Shown: positions 1 to 6,901, counted from the stretch's first letter. The stretch is DNA of 6,951 bases from CAYUIG01 sp964444685 (GCA_964444685.1 CAYUIG010000089.1:1-6951), one strand, 5' to 3'. Notes: generated by a model not told the origin, from the sequence alone. Translations and numbers: made by a program.

Positions 1-453
1 AACCAGGTCTGGGGCCCGGCCGGCCGGAACCTGCCCGAGGATCTCTGGGCGATCCTCACCGGACAGCCGCGTCCCCAGCGGCCTGCTCCCCCTCCGTCAC
101 CCGCGCCCACGGCACCGGTTCCGGCAGAAGCGGAAAGCCTGGAAACGCAGGGCTACGGGCGAGAAGGTCAGAGTCTCGAGACCATCGAGGACGAGATCAC
201 TCGCGCCGACAAGGTGCTCGCGCGCCGTCGACGCGATGACAGCGCGCCGGTCGTGGTTTCCCTCGAGACCGAGCCCGCCCCCGAGCCCGTTCGCCACACC
301 CGCTTTCACGAACGCCTCGATGCGCTCGCTCCTGCCGCCCGCATGCAACGCAAGGAAGCACCGCTCCGTTCGCTGCGGGATCCCCGCGAGCTGCGGCGCG
401 CGTTTATCCTCACCGAGGTTCTCGGTCCGCCCAAGGCCCTGCAAGACGACTGA
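1..453 (+). CDS. Hypothetical protein, C-terminal part (5' end outside window)
   Basis: The frame is open from the first base to the TGA at 451-453, so 150 C-terminal residues are visible and the true start lies upstream. The first 20 or so residues look folded (a Trp-Gly-Pro stretch, then PEDLWAIL). A low-complexity Pro/Ala linker follows at visible residues 25-42. The rest is highly charged and Arg/Glu-rich, probably helical, and ends in a more hydrophobic segment around AFILTEVLGPPKAL. There is no transmembrane segment or catalytic motif in the visible part. From memory, similar 'E-x-LG-PP' C-termini occur in uncharacterised proteins of Gemmatimonadota, but that is recollection and not a search. 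The next gene starts well after this stop without overlap, so it need not share the function of the downstream cassette. Function unknown; the reading frame itself is well supported by codon bias. Confidence 0.72.
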   Translation, partial: NQVWGPAGRNLPEDLWAILTGQPRPQRPAPPPSPAPTAPVPAEAESLETQGYGREGQSLETIEDEITRADKVLARRRRDDSAPVVVSLETEPAPEPVRHTRFHERLDALAPAARMQRKEAPLRSLRDPRELRRAFILTEVLGPPKALQDD

Positions 454-521
454 AACCTGGCGTTGGGGTGCTTCGTACCATAAAGTCGTGCCGGTTTCGT
501 GAACCTGCGACGAACGCTCCT

Positions 522-1433
522 TTGAACCGAAATTCCATCCTGCTGCCTCTCGGCCTGCTGCTCGCGACGGCGGCCGCCGGCTGCCATCCGGGCATCGGCG
601 AGGCGCGGGACCTCCAGGCGGCCTGTGCGGACGGCGACGCGCAGGCGTGCAACGACTTCGCGAAACGCCTTCTCGCCGGCGAGCACGTGCTGAGGGATCC
701 CGGCCGTGCCGCCACCCTCTTCCAGCAGTCCTGCGATGCCAACCTTCCCGAAGCGTGTGTGCAGCTCGGCGCCGTCTATCAGGAAGGGCAGGGTGTCGAA
801 GCCGACCTGACACGCGCACGCGAGTTGTACCGCGAAGGCTGCGATGAAGGCGAGGCGAGCGGCTGCACCAGGCTCGCGGTGATGTATCGCGTCGGTGATG
901 GCGTACTGCCGGACCCCGCGACATCGGCCGGACTGTTCGAGCGCGCGTGCGAAGGCGAGGACCTCGAGGGCTGCGGCTATCTCGGCGTGCAGCTCGTTTC
1001 GGGGCAGGGCGTAGAGCGGGATCTCGATCGTGCCGTGGGGCTGCTGACGCGGGCGTGCGAAGCGGATGCAGCCGTCGCCTGTGGTGAACTCGGGAAGCTC
1101 TACCTCGCCGGCGAGGGTGTCGAGCGCAACGCGGAGCGCGCGGCCGAGCTGCTGGACCGCGGCTGCCACTTCTACGAGCGGGAGTCCTGCTACCAGCTCG
1201 CGGGCGTGTACGCGCGTGGCGAGGGCGTCGAGCAGAACTTCCAGCAGACGGCGCGCTTCCATCGGCGCGCGTGCAACGACGACCACGCGGCGGCGTGCTA
1301 CGAACTCGCCCGGCTGTATCAGCGCGGCGCCGGCGTGCCGCGCATCCCGGACGTGGCGAACGAATATTTCGCCGAAGCCTGCCGGCTCGGCCATGCGGCC
1401 GCCTGCGCGGAGCGGACGAGGCCGGAGCAATGA
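522..1433 (+). CDS. Cysteine-rich Sel1-like repeat lipoprotein
   Basis: Predicted envelope lipoprotein of 303 residues built from Sel1-like (TPR-related) repeats, a fold used for protein-protein contacts. The TTG start at 522 is chosen because it gives a compact signal peptide: MNRN, a hydrophobic core at residues 6-19, then an AAGC lipobox with Cys21 as lipidation site. The in-frame GTG at 468 would add an 18-residue polar extension and is the alternative. The mature part has eight repeats of exactly 36 residues. The first Cys of each pair is at 35, 71, 107, 143, 179, 215, 251 and 287, and the second is always eight residues later (C-x7-C). Most repeats carry LxxxYxxGxGV followed by an Ala/Leu/Phe helix. 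Paired cysteines in Sel1 repeats are known from Helicobacter Hcp proteins, where they form disulfides, so an oxidising compartment fits. The stop overlaps the next ATPase start (ATGA), pointing to translational coupling with the transporter. The molecular partner is unknown. Confidence 0.88.
   Translation: MNRNSILLPLGLLLATAAAGCHPGIGEARDLQAACADGDAQACNDFAKRLLAGEHVLRDPGRAATLFQQSCDANLPEACVQLGAVYQEGQGVEADLTRARELYREGCDEGEASGCTRLAVMYRVGDGVLPDPATSAGLFERACEGEDLEGCGYLGVQLVSGQGVERDLDRAVGLLTRACEADAAVACGELGKLYLAGEGVERNAERAAELLDRGCHFYERESCYQLAGVYARGEGVEQNFQQTARFHRRACNDDHAAACYELARLYQRGAGVPRIPDVANEYFAEACRLGHAAACAERTRPEQ
624..1406 (+). repeat. Eight in-phase 108-base coding repeats (Sel1, C-x7-C)
   Basis: Eight cysteine-pair units recur every 108 bases without a single insertion or deletion, from the TGT at 624 to the Cys codon at 1404-1406. 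The similarity is at protein level; the bases have diverged, so this is an old protein repeat and not a recent tandem duplication. Confidence 0.85.
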
Positions 1434-2356
1434 ACGGCGAACTGCTCGTCGCGGAGAATCTCTCGAAGCGCTACGGCAAGGTGGTGGCGCTCGAGGACGT
1501 GAGCTTCAGCGTCTCGGACGGGATCACCGGTCTGCTGGGTGAGAACGGCGCGGGGAAAAGCACCTCGATCAAGATCTTCCTCGGCCTGCTGCGTCCCACC
1601 TCCGGCCGTGCGACGGTTCTGGGCCAGGACGTGAACGGCAGTCTCGGCGCGCGCGCGCGGCTCGGCTACATGCCCGAGCACGACTGCCTGCCCGGGCATC
1701 CGAGTGCGGCGGAGTTCCTCACGCACATGGCGGAGGTGAGCGGCCTGCCGCCGACGGCTGCACGCACGCGCGCGGCGGACACGCTGCGTCACACCGGGCT
1801 CTTCGAGGAGCGCTACCGTGCGATGGCGGGCTACTCGACGGGGATGAAGCAGCGCGTGAAGCTGGCGCAGGCGCTCGTGCACGACCCAGCGCTCGTGCTC
1901 CTCGATGAACCGACCGCCGGGCTGGATCCGGTCGGACGTGAGGAGATGCTCGCGCTCATCCGGAAAACGCACCGCGAGTTCGGCATCAGCGTGCTGCTGT
2001 CGTCGCACCTGATGGCGGATGTCGAGCGCACCTGCGACCGCATCCTCGTTTTGCGCGGCGGCCAGATGGTCGAGTCCGGCGAGGTGACACGCTTTACGAG
2101 CGACACTTCGACCGTCTTCATCGAGGTCGACACCAACCACGAACGGCTCATCGCGGCACTCGAGAAGCGCGGTGTCCGTGTGACGACCGAGGGTAGCGGC
2201 TTCACCATCGAGGGTGCAGACGAGACGGTGTTCGATCAAGTCCGTGATGCGGTCGTCGAAGCCGAGGCGGCACTGCGCCGCATGGCGCCGCGCAGGCGCG
2301 AACTGGCGGAGCTGTTCCGCCGCGAGCCGGAACGGGAAACGGCGGTGGCGCAATGA
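1430..2356 (+). CDS. ABC-2 type transporter ATP-binding protein (first)
   Basis: Cytoplasmic ATPase of 308 residues that should power the neighbouring membrane subunit. Visible motifs: Walker A GENGAGKST at 37-45; a Q-loop position occupied by Glu83 in GYMPEH; a divergent signature YSTGM at 135-139; Walker B LVLLDEP with Asp159 and Glu160, followed by the D-loop AGLDP; and the switch His193 in LSSH. After about residue 215 comes a C-terminal extension of roughly 95 residues, like the accessory domain found on many ABC-2/CcmA-type exporter ATPases, ending in a charged helix (RRELAELFRR). The ATG at 1430 is chosen because the ATPase fold begins at once (LLVAENLSKRYG) and because it overlaps the upstream stop in ATGA; a GAGG at 1418-1421 lies eight bases upstream. 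All catalytic residues are present, so it should be active. The substrate is not deducible. Confidence 0.95.
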   Translation: MNGELLVAENLSKRYGKVVALEDVSFSVSDGITGLLGENGAGKSTSIKIFLGLLRPTSGRATVLGQDVNGSLGARARLGYMPEHDCLPGHPSAAEFLTHMAEVSGLPPTAARTRAADTLRHTGLFEERYRAMAGYSTGMKQRVKLAQALVHDPALVLLDEPTAGLDPVGREEMLALIRKTHREFGISVLLSSHLMADVERTCDRILVLRGGQMVESGEVTRFTSDTSTVFIEVDTNHERLIAALEKRGVRVTTEGSGFTIEGADETVFDQVRDAVVEAEAALRRMAPRRRELAELFRREPERETAVAQ

Positions 2357-3273
2357 CGACCGAAACCGCGGCGGGCCGCGGCGGCACCGTATTCGACATC
2401 GGCTACCAGCGCTACACCGGCGCGCGCGAGGGACGCGGGCGCGGCCGGTTCGCCATTTACAAGGATGGCGTACGCATGGCGCTCGGTCTCGGCCGCGGCG
2501 GACGTGCCAAGATCCTGCCCTGGAGTTTCCTGGGTGTGCTGACGGCGATCGGCCTCATCATGGCGTGGGTTGCGGGCGCCGCGAACCGGCTGATCGGGGA
2601 GGGTGCTGCGGAACGGCTGAACCTGCCTTCGCACTCCGACTTCTACGGGTTCGCCTCGATTCCGCTGTTTCTGTTCGCCGCGGTGGTCGGTCCCGCACTG
2701 CTGACGCGCGACCGGCGCGAAGGCACGATACACCTGTACCTCGTGCGGCCGATTACCGGCACCGACTACATCGGTTCGCGCTTCGCTGCGTTCCTCACGA
2801 TCATGCTCGTGGCGTGCTGGGTGCCCCAACTCGTCCTACTCATCGGGTTGGCCTTCGGAGACCCGGCTCCCGGTGCGTACCTGCGCGCGAACTGGCTCGA
2901 CATCCCGCAGTTCCTCGCGGCCGGCCTGGTCATGGCGTTCTACTGCACGACACTCGCGCTGTTCGTGGCATCGTTCACGACGCGCCACGCGTACGCTGCA
3001 GTATTTCTCGCCGGCACGTTCCTGATCACGATGCCGTTCACACTCGCTCTCGCTACGGAGCTGGAGGGGCCGATCAGCCAGTGGCTGTCGATGTTCTCCC
3101 TCGGCAACATCCCCGTGCACGTCAACGACCGGATCTTCGGCGACGTGAGCGCCATCACGAGTGTGGCACCCGCACGCGAGATGGGCACATCCATCCTCGT
3201 GGGCTGGTACCTGCTCTGGACACTCCTGCCCGGCGCCGTGCTTTGGTCGCGCTACCGGCGGCTGAGCCCGTGA
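2353..3273 (+). CDS. ABC-2 type transporter permease (first)
   Basis: Integral membrane protein of 306 residues, probably the channel partner of the ATPase immediately upstream. About 50 cytoplasmic residues come first, with FDIGYQRYTGAREGR at 14-28, a Tyr/Gly/Arg motif I associate with the N-terminus of one ABC-2 permease subgroup. Six probable transmembrane segments follow at about 54-74, 97-117, 145-167, 185-207, 213-234 and 280-299. Between segments 2 and 3 lies the cytoplasmic DRREGTIHLYLVRPITGTDY (residues 120-139), resembling the 'E-x-GT-x-x-x-LL-x-x-P' loop typical of ABC-2 permeases, thought to contact the ATPase. A soluble loop at about 235-279 probably faces outside. The ATG at 2353 overlaps the stop of the ATPase in ATGA, and the stop overlaps the next gene in GTGA. 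An exporter role is inferred from family; the cargo is unknown. Confidence 0.92.
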   Translation: MTTETAAGRGGTVFDIGYQRYTGAREGRGRGRFAIYKDGVRMALGLGRGGRAKILPWSFLGVLTAIGLIMAWVAGAANRLIGEGAAERLNLPSHSDFYGFASIPLFLFAAVVGPALLTRDRREGTIHLYLVRPITGTDYIGSRFAAFLTIMLVACWVPQLVLLIGLAFGDPAPGAYLRANWLDIPQFLAAGLVMAFYCTTLALFVASFTTRHAYAAVFLAGTFLITMPFTLALATELEGPISQWLSMFSLGNIPVHVNDRIFGDVSAITSVAPAREMGTSILVGWYLLWTLLPGAVLWSRYRRLSP

Positions 3274-4187
3274 GCGCGGTCATCCGCGTCGACGGCGTGT
3301 CGCGCTGGTTCGGCAGCGTGGTCGCCGTGAGCGACGTCACCTTCGACGTGTCCCCCGGCATCACGGGCCTGCTGGGGCCGAACGGTGCAGGAAAGACCAC
3401 CCTGCTGCGCATGATGACCGGCCTCGCCGAGACTTCGAGCGGCACCGTGACGATGTTCGGTGAGCCCGTCCGCGACAATCCGCCGCTTTACCGCCGCATA
3501 GGTGTGATGTCCGAGCACGAAACGGTCTACGGCTTTCTGAAAGGCCGTGACTTCGTCCGGTTGATGGCCAGGCTGCGCGGCGTGAAGGATCTCGAGAAGG
3601 CAGTCGACCGTGCGATCGCGCTGGTGGACCTCGAGGATGCGCAGCACCGCCGCATGGACACGTACTCCCGCGGCATGCGCCAGCGCATGCGCCTCGCCGC
3701 CACGCTCGTGCACGACCCCGAAGTGCTCATTCTCGACGAGCCGCTGAACGGCGCGGACCCGCGCCAGCGCGTCCATTTCCAGCAGCTCCTCCGCCGGCTC
3801 GCCGATGAGGGGCGCACGATCCTACTGTCGTCTCACATCCTCGAGGAGGTCGAGCAGGTCGCCGAAACCGTGCTGCTCGTCGTGAACGGCAAGCTCGCGG
3901 CCTCCGGCGGCTTCCGCGCCATCCGCGCCGCGCTCAACCAGCGGCCGTATCACGTGCGCGTTCTGTGCGACGCGCCCCGCAACCTCGCGGCGGCCATCGT
4001 CCGCCTCGACGCGGTCGACGCCGTGACCGTGGACCCCGATGGCGCGCTGATCGTGCTCAGTCGCAGCGTGCGTGCGTTGCAGGTCGAGCTGCCGCGTCTC
4101 GCACATGGTGCCGACATCCGGCTGCTGCGCGTCGAACCGCTGGACGACTCGCTCGAGAGCGTGTTCGGCTACCTGGTGGAGGGCTGA
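3270..4187 (+). CDS. ABC-2 type transporter ATP-binding protein (second)
   Basis: Second cytoplasmic ATPase, 305 residues from a GTG start at 3270 that overlaps the preceding stop (GTGA). The same frame stays open far upstream, but that region lies inside the previous genes and the family fold begins only at VIRVDGVSRWFG, so the GTG is preferred. Walker A is GPNGAGKTT at 36-44; Glu82 sits at the Q-loop (GVMSEH); the signature is divergent, YSRGM at 132-136; Walker B is VLILDEP with Asp156/Glu157; the switch His is 189 (LSSH). The D-loop reads NGADP where NGLDP or AGLDP is usual. The C-terminal domain ends with DDSLESVFGYLVEG, the typical 'LE-x-VF' tail of ABC-2 exporter ATPases, which the first ATPase lacks. 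It is clearly diverged from the first ATPase and is not a recent copy. It probably pairs with the permease that follows. Confidence 0.95.
   Translation: MSAVIRVDGVSRWFGSVVAVSDVTFDVSPGITGLLGPNGAGKTTLLRMMTGLAETSSGTVTMFGEPVRDNPPLYRRIGVMSEHETVYGFLKGRDFVRLMARLRGVKDLEKAVDRAIALVDLEDAQHRRMDTYSRGMRQRMRLAATLVHDPEVLILDEPLNGADPRQRVHFQQLLRRLADEGRTILLSSHILEEVEQVAETVLLVVNGKLAASGGFRAIRAALNQRPYHVRVLCDAPRNLAAAIVRLDAVDAVTVDPDGALIVLSRSVRALQVELPRLAHGADIRLLRVEPLDDSLESVFGYLVEG
4178..4183 (+). promoter_or_regulatory. Shine-Dalgarno of the second permease
   Basis: GGAGGG lies seven bases before the ATG at 4191, inside the last codons of the upstream ATPase. It is the clearest ribosome binding site in the cassette and fits the only junction where coding regions do not overlap. 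It supports the ATG at 4191 as the start. Confidence 0.75.
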
Positions 4188-4190
4188 CGC

Positions 4191-4904
4191 ATGGGCTCGA
4201 TCTATCAGCTCACGCTGCGACAGCTCGCCGGCCGCTGGCGTCTCACCATCCTCGCCGCGCTCGCAACGCTGCCGGTCGTCGTGGTGCTGCTCACTTTGCA
4301 GGGAAACTCGGCGCCGTCCGTCGCGGATTTCGAGACGGTGGTCTTCGGCACGCTGCTCGCCGGCTCGATCGCACCACTCGTTGCGTTGGCGAGCGCGGCT
4401 GCCGCGTTCGGCAACGAGGTCGACGACCGTACCCTCGCCAACCTCACGCTCGCGCCGGTTCCACGCTGGCAGATTGCACTGCCGAAGCTGCTCGCCGTGA
4501 TCACGGTTGCAACACCGTTCGTAGCCGGCAGCGCCTTCATCACCGGTCAGATCGCCTACATCGGTGACCCGGTCGCGCTGCTGTCCACCACGCTCGGCTC
4601 GTTCCTCGGTGTTGCGCTGTACGCATCGGTATTCGTCTGGCTGGGGCTGCGGAGTCCGCAGGCCGTGGGCATTGGCCTGACCTACATCGTCCTATGGGAA
4701 GGCTTCTTCTCGGGGTTCGTATCCGGCGTGCGCGTGCTCAGCATCCGGCAGTACACGGTCGACCTGATGCACGCACTCGATCCGCGCCGCTTTCCGACCG
4801 ACATACACATGAGTCCCGCCCTCATCTGGAGCATCGCGGTCGCCGTGATCTTCGGATTCCTGTGGCTGACGGTGCGCCGGCTGCGGCGCATGGATGTGCC
4901 CTGA
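4191..4904 (+). CDS. ABC-2 type transporter permease (second)
   Basis: Integral membrane protein of 237 residues with about six hydrophobic segments (roughly 18-36, 49-73, 97-117, 127-151, 156-177, 209-227), the usual count for an ABC-2 permease. A cytoplasmic loop after segment 2 reads FGNEVDDRTLANLTLAPVPR (73-92), matching in position and style the 'E-x-x-x-x-T-L-x-x-L-x-x-x-P' coupling loop of this family and the equivalent loop of the first permease. It lacks the N-terminal Tyr/Arg-rich cytoplasmic extension of the first permease and is about 70 residues shorter. The N-terminus IYQLTLRQLAGRWR is a short amphipathic helix typical before segment 1, and the C-terminus is an Arg-rich cytoplasmic tail. 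It follows the second ATPase by three bases and is probably its membrane partner. The substrate is unknown. Confidence 0.92.
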   Translation: MGSIYQLTLRQLAGRWRLTILAALATLPVVVVLLTLQGNSAPSVADFETVVFGTLLAGSIAPLVALASAAAAFGNEVDDRTLANLTLAPVPRWQIALPKLLAVITVATPFVAGSAFITGQIAYIGDPVALLSTTLGSFLGVALYASVFVWLGLRSPQAVGIGLTYIVLWEGFFSGFVSGVRVLSIRQYTVDLMHALDPRRFPTDIHMSPALIWSIAVAVIFGFLWLTVRRLRRMDVP

Positions 4905-4943
4905 CGCCGGATCGGCTGGCCGTGTGACGTGTATGTTGTCTGC

Positions 4944-6854
4944 ATGTGGATCTTCTCCAGCGCAATACGCTTGCTAGCTCGTGCCATCGTTCTGTTCGCA
5001 CTCGTAGCTGGTTGCGGCGAGGATCCGTCCTCCGCGGCGAAACGGGAAGTGGCATCCGTTCGCGTCTCGACGGATCGCCTGCTGATGCAGACCGGCGACA
5101 CTGCGCTCGTCACTGTCCGTGCATTCGACGACGATGGCAGATCGATCACGGATCTCCCGGCCGGCATGGAACCGGTCGTAACCGTTTCGGATCCGTCCAT
5201 CCTCCAGGTGCTGCCGGGACGCGTGGTCGCGATTGGCTCCGGAAGTGTCGATGTCATCGCTGCAATCGGTGCCGTGAGCGGGAGGACCAGCATGCGGGTG
5301 AACCCCACGACGCTGAACCTCAGTGCCGTGGTGCACTTCAATCAGGTCGTACAGAACGCCGCCGGCAGCGTGCTGCTGGTGCCCGGCCGTGCGGGGCTGA
5401 TGCGGATTTTTGTGCGGGCGGATCGCGCGAACTTCCTGCCGCTGCCGGCCGTGCGCGTCAGGCTGTTCATGGACGATGCGGAGATCGAGTCGCACCTGCT
5501 GACAAGGGCGGGCTTCGACGTTCCCACTAGCCCGCCGACTCTGGCGTCGGAAGGATGGAACGTCCACGTGCCGGAGCAGCTCATGCGGCCCGGTCTCGGA
5601 TGGATCCTCGAGATCGACCCGGATGGAACGCTGCCACGGGCGGACGACGGACCCGTGATCCAACCGGCTTCAGGAATACCGCAGCGGGTCGAGTTCGTGG
5701 ACGTGCCGACGCTGCCGATACGGTTCGTGCCCATCCATCACGACGGGATCGGTACCGGCAATATCACGAGTGAGAACGTCGACGATTACCTGAGCTTCGT
5801 CCGGGCTCTGCATCCGGTGGTCGAGATCGAGCGCGACGTGCGCATGCCCTACACACCCCTCGTGGATCCTGCTAGCCCGAATTACTGGGACGACCTGGTC
5901 TTCGAGATCGACATGCTCCGTGTGGCGGAGGGTTCGGGTCGCTACTACTACGGCATCGCTCCTGGTACGACCGGACGAGCGCTCCTGGGAAAGCCGACGG
6001 CCGTCTCATTCGATACGAACCTGCCGAACTTCGCTTCGACCGTTGCCCACGAACTCGGCCACAACTTCGGACGCCTGCATTCGAGCACGTGTACTCCCGG
6101 GGATCCGTATGCGGACACCGGCTACCCCTACGCGAACGGCACCATCGGCGCAATCGGTTACGATGCGGAAACACGCACGTTGATCGGACCGGATGCCGCG
6201 TTCGACATCATGAACGCGTGCGGGTCGGAATTCTGGATCAGCGACTACAATTTCAGCGGCGCCATGCAGCATCGGCGCTTCGTCGAACCGATCTGGCTGA
6301 GTCCGGCTGGCACGGGTTCGCTGCTTGTATGGGGGAGCATCGAGGATGGGCTCGTCACGCTGCGGCCGGCGTTCGTCATCGATGCCGGACCGCAGTTGCC
6401 GCGCGCGCCGGGTGCGTACCTGCTCGAGGGACTTGACCATGCCGGTCGCGTGCTGTTCGCGCACTCGTTCGACCCCGACCATGACGCTCATGACGGCGAC
6501 GTCGCGGGCTTCACGTTCGCCATCCCGCTCGACTTCCCGGTGGAATCACTGGCCGTCATCTCGGTGCGCGGCCGCGGGACCGTCGTCGAGGCGCGTCGCC
6601 CTGCCGAACAACTGGCGTTGAGGATGGGCTCCGGCGGGTCGACTGCGTTCGCGAGACGCATCGGCGCCGGTATCGTCGAGGTTGGCTGGGATCCGACGGA
6701 CTACGATGTCGCCATCGTAATGGACGCCGGCACTGGCACAGTCATCGGCGTGGCGCGGGGTGGTTCCGTGCGCGTGCGGACCGAAGCCAGCGAGCTCGAA
6801 CTCCGCTTATCCGACGGCGTGGCCGGGCCGATCACCCGGATCCGCGCGCAGTAG
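4944..6854 (+). CDS. BIG2-metzincin zinc metalloprotease lipoprotein
   Basis: Predicted surface or periplasmic lipoprotein protease, 636 residues from the ATG at 4944. That start gives a short N-region, a hydrophobic core and an LVAGC lipobox with Cys24 as acylation site; the GTG at 4929 would add five residues. No clear Shine-Dalgarno precedes either. Residues about 37-119 resemble a bacterial Ig-like group 2 (BIG2) domain, with 'V-x-S-V-x-V-x-x-x-x' and 'V-A-I-G-S-G-S-V-x-V' strands. Residues about 125-245 form a beta-rich region. The catalytic part contains YYYG (334-337) and the zinc motif HELGHNFGRLH at 369-379, with His369, His373 and His379 as ligands and Glu370 as general base. DIMNACG follows, with Met423 a good Met-turn. 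Cys383 and Cys426 may form a disulfide. About 200 further residues look beta-rich. Metzincin motifs of this kind occur in M66-like and related families; the exact family and substrate are unsure. Confidence 0.9.
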   Translation: MWIFSSAIRLLARAIVLFALVAGCGEDPSSAAKREVASVRVSTDRLLMQTGDTALVTVRAFDDDGRSITDLPAGMEPVVTVSDPSILQVLPGRVVAIGSGSVDVIAAIGAVSGRTSMRVNPTTLNLSAVVHFNQVVQNAAGSVLLVPGRAGLMRIFVRADRANFLPLPAVRVRLFMDDAEIESHLLTRAGFDVPTSPPTLASEGWNVHVPEQLMRPGLGWILEIDPDGTLPRADDGPVIQPASGIPQRVEFVDVPTLPIRFVPIHHDGIGTGNITSENVDDYLSFVRALHPVVEIERDVRMPYTPLVDPASPNYWDDLVFEIDMLRVAEGSGRYYYGIAPGTTGRALLGKPTAVSFDTNLPNFASTVAHELGHNFGRLHSSTCTPGDPYADTGYPYANGTIGAIGYDAETRTLIGPDAAFDIMNACGSEFWISDYNFSGAMQHRRFVEPIWLSPAGTGSLLVWGSIEDGLVTLRPAFVIDAGPQLPRAPGAYLLEGLDHAGRVLFAHSFDPDHDAHDGDVAGFTFAIPLDFPVESLAVISVRGRGTVVEARRPAEQLALRMGSGGSTAFARRIGAGIVEVGWDPTDYDVAIVMDAGTGTVIGVARGGSVRVRTEASELELRLSDGVAGPITRIRAQ

Positions 6855-6863
6855 CGCATTGCC

Positions 6864-6888
6864 CGCAAGACCTTGGATCGGTCTCGCG
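6864..6888 (+). terminator. Hairpin after the metalloprotease gene, terminator-like but weak
   Basis: CGC-A-AGACC at 6864-6872 pairs with GGTCT-C-GCG at 6880-6888: eight pairs, one A/C mismatch and a 7-base loop. It begins 9 bases after the TAG. No T-run follows directly (only ATCTTTAT about ten bases later), so intrinsic termination would be inefficient. It overlaps the possible tRNA promoter. Confidence 0.35.
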
Positions 6889-6901
6889 CTCCGGCTATCT
6901 T
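6873..6901 (+). promoter_or_regulatory. Possible sigma70-type promoter of tRNA-Leu
   Basis: TTGGAT at 6873-6878 and TATCTT at 6896-6901 are separated by 17 bases. The first matches the -35 consensus at three positions and the second matches the -10 at four. A start near 6908 would leave only a base or two before the mature tRNA 5' end. Position and spacing are good, but the boxes are imperfect. Confidence 0.4.

Noticed and set aside
450..481. Possible promoter before the Sel1 gene (CTGAAA and TACCAT)
   Set aside because: The boxes are about 20 bases apart and poorly matched, so there is not enough to call a promoter.
97..924. Open frame of 275 codons on the - strand over the partial first gene and the start of the Sel1 gene
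   Set aside because: The product is low-complexity Arg-rich and spans two + strand coding regions; it is best explained by GC bias.
306..1430. Long open frame of 374 codons on the - strand opposite the Sel1 gene
   Set aside because: It covers the reverse complement of a gene with an unmistakable repeat pattern, shows no recognisable domain, and long antisense frames are expected in such GC-rich DNA.
1319..2353. Open frame of 344 codons on the - strand opposite the first ATPase
   Set aside because: The + strand carries a complete ABC ATPase with all motifs. The antisense product is rich in Arg/His/Ala without domain signals, typical of a shadow frame.
2214..3269. Upstream extension of the second ATPase frame through the first permease
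   Set aside because: The extended translation is Arg-rich nonsense overlapping two well-supported genes. The ATPase fold starts only after the GTG at 3270.
4906..4916. Small inverted repeat GCCG-GAT-CGGC after the last permease, considered as a terminator
   Set aside because: It has only four pairs with a 3-base loop and no following T-run; such short matches are common in GC-rich DNA.
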